From Parietichytrium sp. I65-24A (lineage: Eukaryota; Sar; Bigyra; Thraustochytrida; Thraustochytriidae): a DNA stretch of 64,000 nt. Below the pieces are notes generated by a model. The model was not told the origin of the DNA. It was given only the letters and a program-made list of their open reading frames with translations, and did not search any database. Below are positions 1-10,063 of this stretch, in pieces. The translations under genes and the position numbers were made by a program. Numbering within the stretch: the first letter of the stretch is position 1; each line of letters starts with the position of its first letter. Where the stretch lies: contig BLSF01000033.1 of NCBI GenBank assembly GCA_012862575.1, positions 431,315 to 495,314 on the forward strand, read 5' to 3'.

Positions 1-3000
1 TCAAATGCGAGATTCGGAAAGTTGATCTGGGCACTAATATCAAAAGCATCCTTTTGAGGGTGGTTTTTGTGAACCGCGACAAGTTTACTCTGGATTGTCT
101 GTGACTTGAGGTCATCACTCACGAAAGGATCAAACATTACATGCACGGTAATTTCTTCGCCTGGTTCGAGGTTGATTTCCCAAGTATCAACCGAAAATGG
201 CTCTTGTGCGCGCAGAATGAAGTCCAAGGGAAGCTGCGAAACATTTTTAAGTTGGAACGGTTTGCGCTGGACTTGACGCACACTTCCCTCCCTCAAATCC
301 ACCTCTGGGTCGAACGTGTAGCAAAACGTAATCACTTGCGATGATGCCTCAAGCAAAGGGTTGATGAAGTTTGCAGAAAACTGACTTGTCACCGCCGTGA
401 TTCCTTTCTTGTCTTTTCCAACCTTTGCTTCGAGAACCATTTGCTCCAGCGCTTCGCAGGCATTTTCAGACTCCGCTTTGATCGTGAACATACAGCCCAT
501 CTTCGGTTTCAAAACTACAGAGTCGGGAAACACGCTAAACTTGAACGATGGCTCGGGCGGAATTCGAATTTTGGCAGCCTTCTTTTGAACTTCGGGATCC
601 TTGTCCCTCGTCATCCTCTCCACTTCAGTGATGAGCTTGTTTCTCTCGTTCTGTTTCTGAAGAAACGTCGAGTTTGACCACGTGAGAAGTTGCTCTCTGC
701 GGCCCCTATTCTCTATCAAGAACTTCTTCTCATGCACGCGATTCGTGAAAAGGCTTTCAAAATCGCAGTTTTCCAGCGCTTCGATCTCTTCGCAGAAAAT
801 CGTGGTGCCCTTGCCGCGGGCGAGAAGCGGAACGACTAGATTATCACCGTCCGTGATGAAAATATGTAGTTCATCTTTGTGCGCCGTGCTGTCATTCGGG
901 CACACCGAAACTTCGACTTCAAGCCTTTCATCAGGCGCGAGGCAACCCTCTTGATGATCGATATCAAAACGAGATTTTGGGGCCTTTAGAAAAGAGCGAT
1001 AGCTTGCGTTGATGAGCGAATTGTTGTGAAGAGTGAAGCTCCGTTTCACTTCCTTGAGGCAAGCAACTGTGCCAAAGTCGATGGAAGGTGGATCGATGAT
1101 GACCTTTGGCCCACGACAAACGGCGATCAGGTCCACCATTAAAGGAGGCTTGTCACTTCCCAAAATTTTGACCATCAACGGCAACGCGAGCTTGCCCAGC
1201 TTTGCGCATTCAAGCTCAATATCCACGTCGATCTCGCTCATGGGCTCGATACTGCCTTCAGCTTCGACCGGGGAGTAGGTGGCGATGCATTGTGTTGACT
1301 CCTCCTGTCTGACAATCTCAAAGAAAGCTTTTACGTCCGACGTGTTCCTCAGCGTAAGTGCCATTTTGTATGGATGGCGTAAAAAGCACTTTCCAAAGTT
1401 TAGCACGGGGTCAGAACTGGTTTGCAACGAGGCCTTACTGTCCGCCAATCCATCAAGGTTGTCTCCTCCCTCATCGTCTGAATCAATAATAATGTGATCT
1501 TCGCCGTCCTCGTCTCCAAGGAGACTATCAAGAAGGTCTTTTCCGCCTGACCGTTTGGAGAACGTAGGCACTAATGTCACGTTTGGAACAGCGCAGACAG
1601 CCCGAATTGGAATCTCTAGCTGGTTCGTCCCAATATTGACTACGTCAACTACAAGTTGCAGGTCATAGCGTTGGACTGCACGAGGTGTAAACTCCAATTT
1701 TACAGCCTGGTGCTGCCCTGGGCGGATATTTCCTTGGGAGGGGTCCAAGAGAAACTCGGGTTCATCATTTTTACCATCTCCTGGAACTCGGAGTACGTAC
1801 TCCATTGGGATTGCAGAGGTATTGTATATGTTGAATGTTCTGTAGTTGGTGAACCCGTACGCAACACGATCGAATTTGAGCTCTTGGATGTTGAGGTGAA
1901 AGGTGGGTCCAATAACATTCCCTTTCAGCTGCACACGCAGCTTCTCGTTACTACCCCTCAACGAGAAAAGAAACGACTCCGAAAATTCTCCAAGGGTTCC
2001 GCAGCAGAACTGGACGGTGATGGGCTGCATTTCCTCGGCGCGTAGCGTTCCTTGGCTAGGATTGAACTGAATGTATTGGGCTAGTTGCGAGTCCGAATGA
2101 TCAAGGGAATAGTGGCAATCTATGTCGCCGCGGTTTTCGAGTTGTAGCTCATATGTGTGCAAAGAGTTGACAAATACATTGCCCACATCAACAATGTGGA
2201 ACGTGAATGCGGCTTTCGGCCCGATTCCTTGACCCAACAACTTCATCGGGAGCCGAGACTCCCTTCCGGACACAGCTAAGAATGAGATAGCGGAGTAATC
2301 TGCAGCGACCTGGGGTTTGAAGGTGATGTTAATCTCTTTGGAGGAGTTCGACCACACCTGGCCGGACATTGGTTCGATCGCAAACACATCGTCGCAAAAT
2401 GGCATTTGGTCATCATTCACTGCGCGGTGCAGGTTTTTGTACTTTTGCTTGATAGCAGATATCTGCTTTTGAACAGCAAAATACGCGCTTGTTGCTGGTC
2501 TCGAATGGCCTTTGGACTCGGCTTCGTCCGAGTCATCAAGGTGACCCAAGGCATCTTCCTCATCTGAGTCGCTGTGGTCATTTGGCTCTAATGTTTCAGG
2601 GTAGGCATCAGAAGAGATTTGCTCGTACTCGAGCGCTTCCAAGCGGTCAAGTTCTTCGTGTAGTCGTGCCCTCTCCTGCTCCTCCTCCCGAATTGACGCG
2701 AATGATCGCCAGGTAAAGTCCACCGGCATATCTGAGTCATTATGGATACGCACAGTGCACGTGGAAGTGAGCGTAATATAGGCGGGATCTAGCTCGGCAA
2801 TCGGCTTATCGATAGAGACACTAATATTCTCCGCTGAACCATGGAGGTGAACGAAAGATCGCTGGCCATTGTCGTATTTCACCTCCAGCTCGCCGTCATA
2901 CTCTGTGCAGTATTCCGCGCAAAAGCCAACTGTGACTTGGACAGCTTCATTCCTCTTCAAGAAACCATTTTGGGGGACAACATCATAAGGGCTTGACGTA

Positions 3001-3674
3001 GAAAGAGAAAACTTGGTGTCACGTTCTCCCACATTTCGAACCAAGAAGGTTCGCTCGCTTTTGAAGTTGACAGGGCAGGTGCCGAAGCCAACCTCGTCGG
3101 GAAAGTCCATGCAAGCCCAAGGTCCCAAAGCACTGATTTCCACTATGAACTTTTCTCTTTCAGTTATGCAAAGCAGCTTCTCGTGATAGTCGCGCTTTGT
3201 GTGGGGCTTGAACGTGACTACGTAACTCACCTCCATGCCGGGAGCTACGCGATCTGACTGCCTTGGGTTTGGCTTGATTGAAAAGTGCTGGCTATCCAAG
3301 TTGGAAATGCGCATACACCGCGGTACGCAGTCGTTGTTTCTAAAGTATAGTGTTTGTTTGTACTCGCCGAATTCGTTATAGTCCCGAAACTGCAAATGCA
3401 AAGGGTATGGCTGGAACAGCGGTTCGTCAACAGGAACAATTGACGTGGATGCACTGCTCTCCTCCAGAAATTCTACGATCTCCGGCGCGAGACTCTTCTT
3501 CAGCTTGCGCGTGACTCTGGGGTCTAGTGACATCTCTTCGAGCACCATACTTGGGGAAGGCTTGTACACTTTCGCAAGCTTTTCTTCGGCATGGGACAGG
3601 TACCTTGGATACTTTTGGTGAGGAGGCACGACCTTGCCCCTCGTGCCCTCTTGGCGCTTATCGCGGTCGCCCAT
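1..3674 (-). CDS. HYDIN: HYDIN, axonemal central-pair protein (N-terminal part; gene continues past the window start)
   Basis: Reading the minus strand from ATG at 3674, one frame stays open for 1224 codons to the window edge, so the 3' end lies outside. The order of motifs follows the N-terminus of animal HYDIN: a segment 'LFQPYPLHLQFRDYN', then 'YFRNNDCVPRCMRI', 'CITEREKFIVEISALGPWA', 'DFPDEVGFGTCPVNFKSE', 'FLVRNVGERDTKFSLS', and later 'GPTFHLNIQELKFD'. These are serial ASH/MSP-type immunoglobulin-like domains. HYDIN (about 5000 residues in animals) forms part of the C2 microtubule projections in the central pair of motile cilia. An acidic Asp/Glu insert lies near 2520-2600. The start was chosen because it is the first in-frame ATG and matches the family start region. 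No intron is seen in 3.7 kb. It is divergent from the ankyrin gene on its right. Identification rests on remembered family sequence, but several collinear blocks agree. Confidence 0.88.
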   Translation of the reverse strand, partial: MGDRDKRQEGTRGKVVPPHQKYPRYLSHAEEKLAKVYKPSPSMVLEEMSLDPRVTRKLKKSLAPEIVEFLEESSASTSIVPVDEPLFQPYPLHLQFRDYNEFGEYKQTLYFRNNDCVPRCMRISNLDSQHFSIKPNPRQSDRVAPGMEVSYVVTFKPHTKRDYHEKLLCITEREKFIVEISALGPWACMDFPDEVGFGTCPVNFKSERTFLVRNVGERDTKFSLSTSSPYDVVPQNGFLKRNEAVQVTVGFCAEYCTEYDGELEVKYDNGQRSFVHLHGSAENISVSIDKPIAELDPAYITLTSTCTVRIHNDSDMPVDFTWRSFASIREEEQERARLHEELDRLEALEYEQISSDAYPETLEPNDHSDSDEEDALGHLDDSDEAESKGHSRPATSAYFAVQKQISAIKQKYKNLHRAVNDDQMPFCDDVFAIEPMSGQVWSNSSKEINITFKPQVAADYSAISFLAVSGRESRLPMKLLGQGIGPKAAFTFHIVDVGNVFVNSLHTYELQLENRGDIDCHYSLDHSDSQLAQYIQFNPSQGTLRAEEMQPITVQFCCGTLGEFSESFLFSLRGSNEKLRVQLKGNVIGPTFHLNIQELKFDRVAYGFTNYRTFNIYNTSAIPMEYVLRVPGDGKNDEPEFLLDPSQGNIRPGQHQAVKLEFTPRAVQRYDLQLVVDVVNIGTNQLEIPIRAVCAVPNVTLVPTFSKRSGGKDLLDSLLGDEDGEDHIIIDSDDEGGDNLDGLADSKASLQTSSDPVLNFGKCFLRHPYKMALTLRNTSDVKAFFEIVRQEESTQCIATYSPVEAEGSIEPMSEIDVDIELECAKLGKLALPLMVKILGSDKPPLMVDLIAVCRGPKVIIDPPSIDFGTVACLKEVKRSFTLHNNSLINASYRSFLKAPKSRFDIDHQEGCLAPDERLEVEVSVCPNDSTAHKDELHIFITDGDNLVVPLLARGKGTTIFCEEIEALENCDFESLFTNRVHEKKFLIENRGRREQLLTWSNSTFLQKQNERNKLITEVERMTRDKDPEVQKKAAKIRIPPEPSFKFSVFPDSVVLKPKMGCMFTIKAESENACEALEQMVLEAKVGKDKKGITAVTSQFSANFINPLLEASSQVITFCYTFDPEVDLREGSVRQVQRKPFQLKNVSQLPLDFILRAQEPFSVDTWEINLEPGEEITVHVMFDPFVSDDLKSQTIQSKLVAVHKNHPQKDAFDISAQINFPNLAF

Positions 3675-5102
3675 TTCTCTCGTCCTCGCCTTTCCCTCTC
3701 CTCTCGTCTCCTCCGTGCAGCAAAGTTCTGAAGCAGTCTGCGTCGCTTTCGACTCTATTTTGCACCTCTGCACCTTCCACGAAGCGCCAACCCTCCACTC
3801 GCGCGGAGTTGCTCCTTCTCGCCTTCCTCTGCTTGTAAGCTTGTCCCTCTGCTTCTTCCGGCGCACCGATCAGTGCATCCAACAGTCACCCGCCTTGGCC
3901 CATGAACGAGTGTGCCGGGTTACAAGCTCTCGCGTGGTGTAGACCGAAAGGACCTTTGCTGTTGCAGACAGAGGGAATGCAATGTATTTGTTAGGCCTAT
4001 TGGTTTTATGGAGTAACGATGGTGAGCGAATGAATAAAAGAAAAACCAGCAAGCTCAGCTGTGAGACCTTCTCTTTTCTCTCTACTAGCGATATAATTTT
4101 CCAACCCGGAATTCTTGAGTTTTAAACGCGACGAATTTCTTTACAGTGAACCTCCCCTTCGGAGTCGCAATGCAGACTTTGACTCCAAGCCTTGAAAGTA
4201 CTGGCGTTAACGCTCTCTCTCCCTCGGGCGTCGATGTGGACCTCGCCTCCGCTCAAGAAATAAGATGGCACTCTCGTGACTTTGGCCAGTGCTGAGCATT
4301 GGCGTCTCTAGAGACTCGTGGGACCAGACGGCAGAGACCAGACGGCAGACAGACAGCAGACACAGCGGACACTGCAGACAGAAATAGGGATAGGGATAGG
4401 GATAGGCAGGGGTTTGTTTGGTTTGTTCCTCGACGGAGCAACGCTGTGGCAATGTGGCAACCGTCGGGTCGGGAGGGTGCCGCTCCAACGGTCTTCTTTT
4501 GGGCCTATCACGAAGTAATGATCCCTATGGTAGCATAATCCTTGCATTCACGGTACTGTTGGTATGTGTTGGTAGTAACTTGTGTGTTGGTGGGGCTACC
4601 GTAGGAGCTACCATCTAGTATCCTATTGTTCCAGCAGGAGTCTATGGTTACTTAGGCGTGATAACCTGGTACTAATACTTGTACACTATGTACTATATTA
4701 CGGCGGTGGCTACCGCATCACACTATGGTTTGATACCACTGCTAGCTAGTGGCTATAATCGAATAGAGATTACTGTAGTGCCTCAGTGGACTGAAGAGCC
4801 TGAAAAGTCTGTTCTTATGAAAATGAACATGAAAAGACTGAAAAGTGCGCGTTTGACGTGTTTGATGATGTTTGATGTATGATGTATGATGGTTATGTTG
4901 ACTCTGCCAGAGAACTGTTGCTGGCGATTGCCGGCGATGCGAGCGAGGGCGAGCAGACGAGAGAGCTCCGGGTTGCGGAAGGTGCGCTGATGTTGACGCG
5001 AGGGTGCTTTGCGACTTTTGACGGATCGCTTTTCTTTTCTTTCCTGTCCGCCTCGCTCCGTTGTGGACCAAGTATGCATGCACCCCGGGGAGTTTTGCCA
5101 AG
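3675..5102. other. Intergenic region between divergent HYDIN and ankyrin genes
   Basis: This 1.4 kb stretch between two divergent genes should hold both promoters. It contains CAGACGGCAGA-like short repeats (4325-4380) and about 3.5 copies of TAGGGA at 4385-4406. The open frames on both strands are short, mutually overlapping and look like chance. No RNA gene is visible. Confidence 0.5.
4385..4406 (+). repeat. (TAGGGA)n short tandem repeat
   Basis: Three full and one partial copies of the hexamer TAGGGA follow a degenerate CAGA-rich tract. It resembles a telomere repeat but is neither TTAGGG nor TTTAGGG, and it is too short to claim telomeric origin. Confidence 0.6.
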
Positions 5103-5945
5103 ATGAGAGCGTTTTTAGTGGTCTTTCTTGCTGCGTGCAGACAATGCACTAGCGCGGAGCTGTCTCTTGCTGATCTGCGTGTCTTGGAGAGGGACGACGT
5201 AAACGAGCTGACAACGCTTTTGACCAACAGCCCTGACCTGGTGAACGCCACGTCTTATCGCGAAGGAAAGTGCACCGCAATTGCCTATGCGGCACAGCTC
5301 GGGCACCCTGTTATGGTCAAAACTCTGGCAGAGCACGGGAGCAACCTGGATGCTCGCTGCTACGAGGAAAATTATACTCCTCTCATGCTTGCAAGTATTT
5401 GCAGCCTCCAGAGAGAAATCAATCACCGCCTTTGCCCACCCCATCTGCACAAGCCGATCGGAGGCTCTGAGGACAAGCACGACTCTCATGCAGAGGTGGC
5501 CAGGATTCTTGTAGAGCTCGGGGCTTCTCTTGAAGCGGTTGATCATGTTTACGGCAGGTCGGCTGGGCACTTTGCTGCCATAAACGGGAACTCTGAAATA
5601 CTTGCAGATCTTTTGGCAAAGGGCATGAATCCGAACGGAGAGGACTTGCATGGGTGGACTCCCCTGTTATACGCAATTCAGCGCGGAGATCAAAAGTGCA
5701 TAGACATCTTAGTCAAGGAAGGGGCACATCTGGACAAACGTGATTCTGGCGGCTTCAGTCCTCTTGCGCAGGCCGTGCATTTTGGGCGGGGCGCCATCGT
5801 GCAGACTTTGCTAAGTTATGGTGCAAACCCAAACGTCCGGGACTTGTCTGGTAGAACTCCTCTCCAGTACGCCGAAGAGCTGGGCAGATCCGATGAGGCG
5901 GCAATTCTTCGGGCAGCGAGCAAAAGCCAACATGACGAGTTGTAG
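5103..5945 (+). CDS. Secreted or ER-lumenal ankyrin-repeat protein
   Basis: The ATG at 5103 gives a 280-residue protein opening with a clear signal peptide (MRAFLVVFLAACRQCTSA, cleavage expected near residue 18). An upstream in-frame ATG at 5061 would add 14 residues that bury the hydrophobic segment, so I prefer 5103. The rest is about six ankyrin repeats, seen by motifs such as 'TAIAYAAQLGHPVMVKTL', 'YTPLMLAS', 'GHFAAINGNSEILADLL', 'GWTPLLYAIQRGDQKCIDIL', 'FSPLAQAVHFGRGAIVQTLL' and 'GRTPLQYAEELG'. A loop with Cys-Pro-Pro-His interrupts repeats 2 and 3. No enzymatic domain, no membrane segment after the signal, no KDEL-type tail (it ends HDEL-like: 'SQHDEL'). That C-terminal HDEL is a classical ER-retention signal in fungi and plants, so ER lumen is the likely location. 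Ankyrin repeats normally act in the cytosol as binding scaffolds; the partner here is unknown. Confidence 0.8.
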   Translation: MRAFLVVFLAACRQCTSAELSLADLRVLERDDVNELTTLLTNSPDLVNATSYREGKCTAIAYAAQLGHPVMVKTLAEHGSNLDARCYEENYTPLMLASICSLQREINHRLCPPHLHKPIGGSEDKHDSHAEVARILVELGASLEAVDHVYGRSAGHFAAINGNSEILADLLAKGMNPNGEDLHGWTPLLYAIQRGDQKCIDILVKEGAHLDKRDSGGFSPLAQAVHFGRGAIVQTLLSYGANPNVRDLSGRTPLQYAEELGRSDEAAILRAASKSQHDEL

Positions 5946-6462
5946 ATATTTGTGTTCAATTTTCAATTTTCAATTTTCAATTTTCACATTGCCAATGTCG
6001 AGGGTTCTTCTTCCTTTTAGTGCACGTCGTCAGCCTCAGCTGCAACGATATGCAACGATCGCACGATCCAAAATAATTCACCACGCTAACCAGAGGCCAG
6101 GTACCCTATGCTTCTGGTAGTTACTTTTAGAGTGGGCGGAAGAAGATCTAACTATACTAGGTGAACGCGGTATACGTAGGAGGCAGTCGCTGGTGCGGAC
6201 CAAGGCAAGGGGACCGAGAGACCCAATTCCCCACAGACCTCGGCCTTGACTTGTCTTTCTTCTCTTGGGTCCTCGAGACTGGAGAGCGGAAATTGGATAC
6301 TGGAAACTGGAAAGTGGTAACCGGAGACTGAGCCAAAGGTGTCCACAACTTCAGAAGCGCCATCAGGCTCAGGAGCAGGAGCCAAACAGGCCACGATAGC
6401 CCACGATAGCGCACGATAGCCCGCGAAGGCATCGCTGGCGCCGGTAGCAGGGCGGCGGGACC
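5946..6462. other. Intergenic region with short tandem repeats
   Basis: Between the ankyrin gene and VPS41. It holds a (CAATTTT)4 tract at 5957-5986, a GGAAACTGGAAA-like tract near 6290-6330, and three imperfect CCACGATAGC copies at 6391-6422. The last two sit just upstream of the VPS41 start and may be in its promoter or leader. No gene seen. Confidence 0.5.
5957..5986 (+). repeat. (CAATTTT)4 heptanucleotide repeat
   Basis: Four perfect copies of a 7-base unit, immediately after the ankyrin stop codon, probably within its 3' untranslated region. Confidence 0.8.
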
Positions 6463-9400
6463 ATGGTTGGCGCTTCGGAAGAGTCCGGTTCCGGCTCTCG
6501 TGCGGGGGAGGAAGCAGTGGGATCTCAGGCTGACGTAAACTTGCCTCTGAGTGTCCAGAGCGACGGCGAAGACGAAGAGTCAGACGAAGAAGAGGAAGAC
6601 TATGACGAAGACGAAGAACCGCTTCTCAAATACCAACGCGTGGGAGGCGGAATTTCTGCATTCGTTGATGAGAAAAAGGACAGAGTATCTCGTGTTGCAA
6701 TCCACTTCAAATACATGCTTGTTGGAACGTGGTCTGGAGAGGTAATACAAGCCGGCCTTGACGGGAGAGCGCTTCGGCGCACAAGGGCACACAGAAGCCG
6801 AGTGACAGATCTCAACATTGATCTTAGCGGAGAGAGCTACGTGAGTTGCTCCGAGGATGGTAGAGCAGTCATCGTGTCTCACGCCGACCCTTATTCTGAT
6901 TCCCAACACGCGAAGCCCGCTGTTCATAACTTTTATTACCATCTCAGCGCCGCGCATCTGGAACCGAACTACAGCAGGAGCCGCGAAAAGGCGTTTGTAT
7001 GCGGGAATACTAGCGGAAAACTTGTTTTGAAAAAGAAGGGATGGTTCGGCCTTGCGGAACACGAGCTTCATAATGGCGAAGGTGCGATAGGCAAAATTGC
7101 TTGGCGGGGAAGATTTGTGGCGTGGACCAACGAGACCGGCGTAAAGATCTACGACTGCAACTTGGAGCAAAGAATCGCCTACATAGACCGGCCAGTAGCT
7201 GCCAGAGTGTCTGGAAACCTTAACTGTCACCTGGTATGGGAGACTGACAACACACTCATAATTGCTTGGGCCGAGACGGTTAAGATTGTTAGGCTTCGCG
7301 AGAGAAGCAAATCGGAGATTTCGCGAGACTCGTTCGCACTAACTTGGTGCGCCGAGCTGGTTTCTCTATATGAGTTCATGGACACAGAGATAATTAGCGG
7401 AATTGCACCTTTCGGGCCAGAACATCTGGCGATCCTCACCTACTTTCACACCACTGATGGAACCGGAAAGAGGGATAATTCCTCTTCTTCGGGTCGCGAA
7501 GACACGGAGACTGACCTTGATAGAGGCAATTCTCACTCCAACATTTCTGACACGATTGAGGCAGCTCGATTTTCTGATGACGAGGATACAGAAGCTGAAG
7601 ACTTTCGCCGACCCGAGCTGAGAATTTTGGCGCGCAAAGACGGCGAGGAGGTCTCCGTAGAGGCCTTACCAATAAACGGCTTTGAGGAGAACTCTGCTGC
7701 GGACTACTCCTTGGAATCGAGCCATGAGAGGGTCGTTGGAGTAGGGGGCAAACCCGTGCTCTTTGTCGTGTCTCCAAAAGATATTGTGCTGGCAAGACCC
7801 AGAAATTTGGAAGACCATATATCATGGGCCTTGCGAATTGAAGATTATGAGCGAGCCCTCAAGCTTGCTGAAGACGCCGCCGCCCAACACGCCGGAGTCG
7901 ACAGCCCGGGCGCTGGTATCAGTGTACTGAACCCTGCCTCTCTGATCGAAAATGGCGTGCCTCAAGCAACAGCGGATCTTGCAAGAAACGGCCTGGTTAC
8001 CTTCACGCTGCGGGGCCTCCAGGACAAACTCTTGGGGAGCTTGCTTGCTAACGGTGAAGCGGAAAAAGCGGCCAAGCTCTGTCCTGTGCTTTTGGGCGTG
8101 GATGGCGACCGATGGGTTCAGTGGAGTGCGAAATTTCAGAGCTATCAGGTGCTCGACATACTGGCCGACTTTCTGCCGATCCGCAACCCGCAGCTCCCAT
8201 CAGAGGTCTACGAAACCGTGCTCGCGGAATTTTTAGAAAAACGCATGTACGATGGATTCTTGACTGTGATTCGACGGTGGCAGGCTGTTCTATACAACCA
8301 CGCAAAGGCTCAATTGTTGCTCAAAGACATGAACATTTCCACTCCAACGACAATGCAAGGTTTTGAGCTTCGACGCCGCGGGAAACAGTAATCAGCTGCT
8401 GAACGCAGCAATGTCCGGCTCGAATGACCGTATGGGTCACGATCTCATGAAAATCCAGCCTTTGTATGATATTAAGCGCTTGATCCAGCAAGTCAACAAG
8501 GAGATTGAGAAATCGTATGGAGACGTGCCTCAATCGCTGAGAGACGCACTCGCGGAGCTGTACAGTGCAGATGGTCAACACGAGCTCGCGTTGCGAGAGT
8601 ACCTTGAAGGGAGTTCCAACGGAGGGCGGAATTCAGACCGCAGCGAGCATATCTTTGGGATGATCCAAAGACACGGCTTGCTGCGCTCAGTGCAGGACAA
8701 GGTCGCAAAATTAGTCAAGTTAGACCCCGAAAGAGCCGTGCAACTGCTAGTAAACACCGTAATACAAGGCTCGACAGCAGAAGATGCGATGCTAGGCGTC
8801 AACCAAATTTACAACATAGTCCAGCAGCTCGGCGGCAACCGGGACGGCGCCTTCGAGAAGAATGCTGATCTCGAGTGTCTGTACAGGTTTCTCCACGAAG
8901 TATTCATGCGCAGAGGAGAGGAGTACAATCACGAGAAAATGGCAGCCTTGCAAGACATGCAAGTGAGGTTGTATGCCAAATTCAATCCGACTCTCTTGCG
9001 AGATTTTCTGGAGTCTGCAAATTACTTTTCACTCGAACACGCCCTGAAGGTTTGCGAAAATACGTCACCAAAGCCACTGTTTGGAGAAATGGTGTTCATC
9101 TTGGGAAGGATGGGGGGCAGGGAAAACATTCTGAGGGCTTTGAAAATTATTATCATTGAAATGCGTAAAATTCCAGACGCTATCGAATTCGTAGAGCACG
9201 AAGGCGAAGACCTCTGGAGCGATCTGGTGCGTCTTTGTCTACAAGATGCGGAGCTAGTCGGTGACCTGATTGAATCAGTTGGGGGCCGCAATGTAGACCC
9301 TGTCAAGGTTTTGTCTCACCTTCCAAAAGAAATGTTGGTGCCTCGTCTCTGTGAAAGGCTTGAGAAACTATTCCAGGACATAAAACTCCACACTTCTTTA

Positions 9401-9793
9401 AGGAGTGGTTGCAACGAGGCTTTGAAAGGCGACGTTGTTGATCTCTTGAAGGCTCTGTATAGAAGGCGTAAACGAGCGGTTCACGTGTCCTCTGGCAAGA
9501 CTCGAAAAGAGGCCCGCTGCGGGTTTTGCAAAGAGCAGCTCTCGCGCGATAAAGCAAATTTTGCAATGCCCAACGCCATAACCAGCACCCCGAAATTGGT
9601 TGTTTTCGGCTCTGGCCATTCGTATCATTTCAACTGTATTGAAGAGGCGTCTAGGAATTTAGACTCACACGAAATCTTTGAATCTGATTTGACTCAGATT
9701 AAGGCAGGAAGGTTTAAGCACTGCGTTATTTTTGCTCGGGAGCAGATTGATGACATCTCTGCGCAGCCTACAGGTGACAGCGCTTACGAATGA
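6463..9793 (+). CDS. VPS41: VPS41, HOPS complex subunit (frame change near 8360; intron or frameshift)
   Basis: The start ATG at 6463 sits in an ACCATGG context. The first frame runs to a stop at 8391, and the second, shifted by +1, runs from before 8363 to 9793. Together they give the VPS41 architecture: acidic N-terminus (residues 15-50), a WD-like propeller with 'EGAIGKIAWRGRFVAWTNETG' and 'DNTLIIAWAETVKI', then 'VSPKDIVLARPRN', a clathrin-heavy-chain-type helical repeat, and a C-terminal RING-like zinc module (CGFC...HFNC). The last metal pair of the RING is not obvious. Removing a 49-base GT-AG segment (8360-8408) gives a 1093-residue protein, close to the usual ~850-1000. VPS41 works with VPS39 in HOPS to tether late endosomes and autophagosomes to lysosomes or vacuoles. 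It converges with the ADAM gene on its right. The identity is sure; the exact join is not. Confidence 0.88.
8360..8408 (+). other. Candidate 49-base intron (or frameshift) in VPS41
   Basis: Reading frame 1 ends at TAA 8389-8391, while VPS41 homology resumes one base out of phase. A segment starting GTTTTGAG at 8360 and ending CGCAG at 8408 has a length of 1 modulo 3 and would restore the frame. The donor is weaker than the GTAAGT used by the other introns here. Comparison with the animal protein suggests extra residues around the join, so a larger excision is possible. A one-base sequence error in the TTTT run is the alternative. Confidence 0.4.
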
Positions 9794-10063
9794 GAGTGGC
9801 CGGACGTGCGTTGACGAACAAGACGCTAACAAGCAATCTGCACTAAGTCGGTTGTTTAGTTGACTCCGCACGGAAGAGAAGGAAAACACTGAGAGATACA
9901 ACAACAAAGAACGGGAAAATACACAACACACATACCATTTTAAAGGTTTTAGTAATCACAAAGTTTCTGGCTTCCGCTCTCTTCAGCGAGCGGAGAGCAA
10001 AAGCAGTATTTCGTCGTCTATCAGTGCATAAAAGGTTGAGGCGGGGATAATAGCAGGAGGCGG

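Noticed and set aside
4385-4406. Interstitial telomere sequence
   Set aside because: TAGGGA units are not a known telomere repeat and there are fewer than four copies.
5115-5651. 178-codon minus-strand frame over the ankyrin gene
   Set aside because: Antisense shadow of the repeat-bearing coding frame.
9794-10063. Possible small gene between VPS41 and the ADAM gene
   Set aside because: Only 270 bases between two convergent 3' ends; contains no convincing frame and is best read as two 3' untranslated regions.
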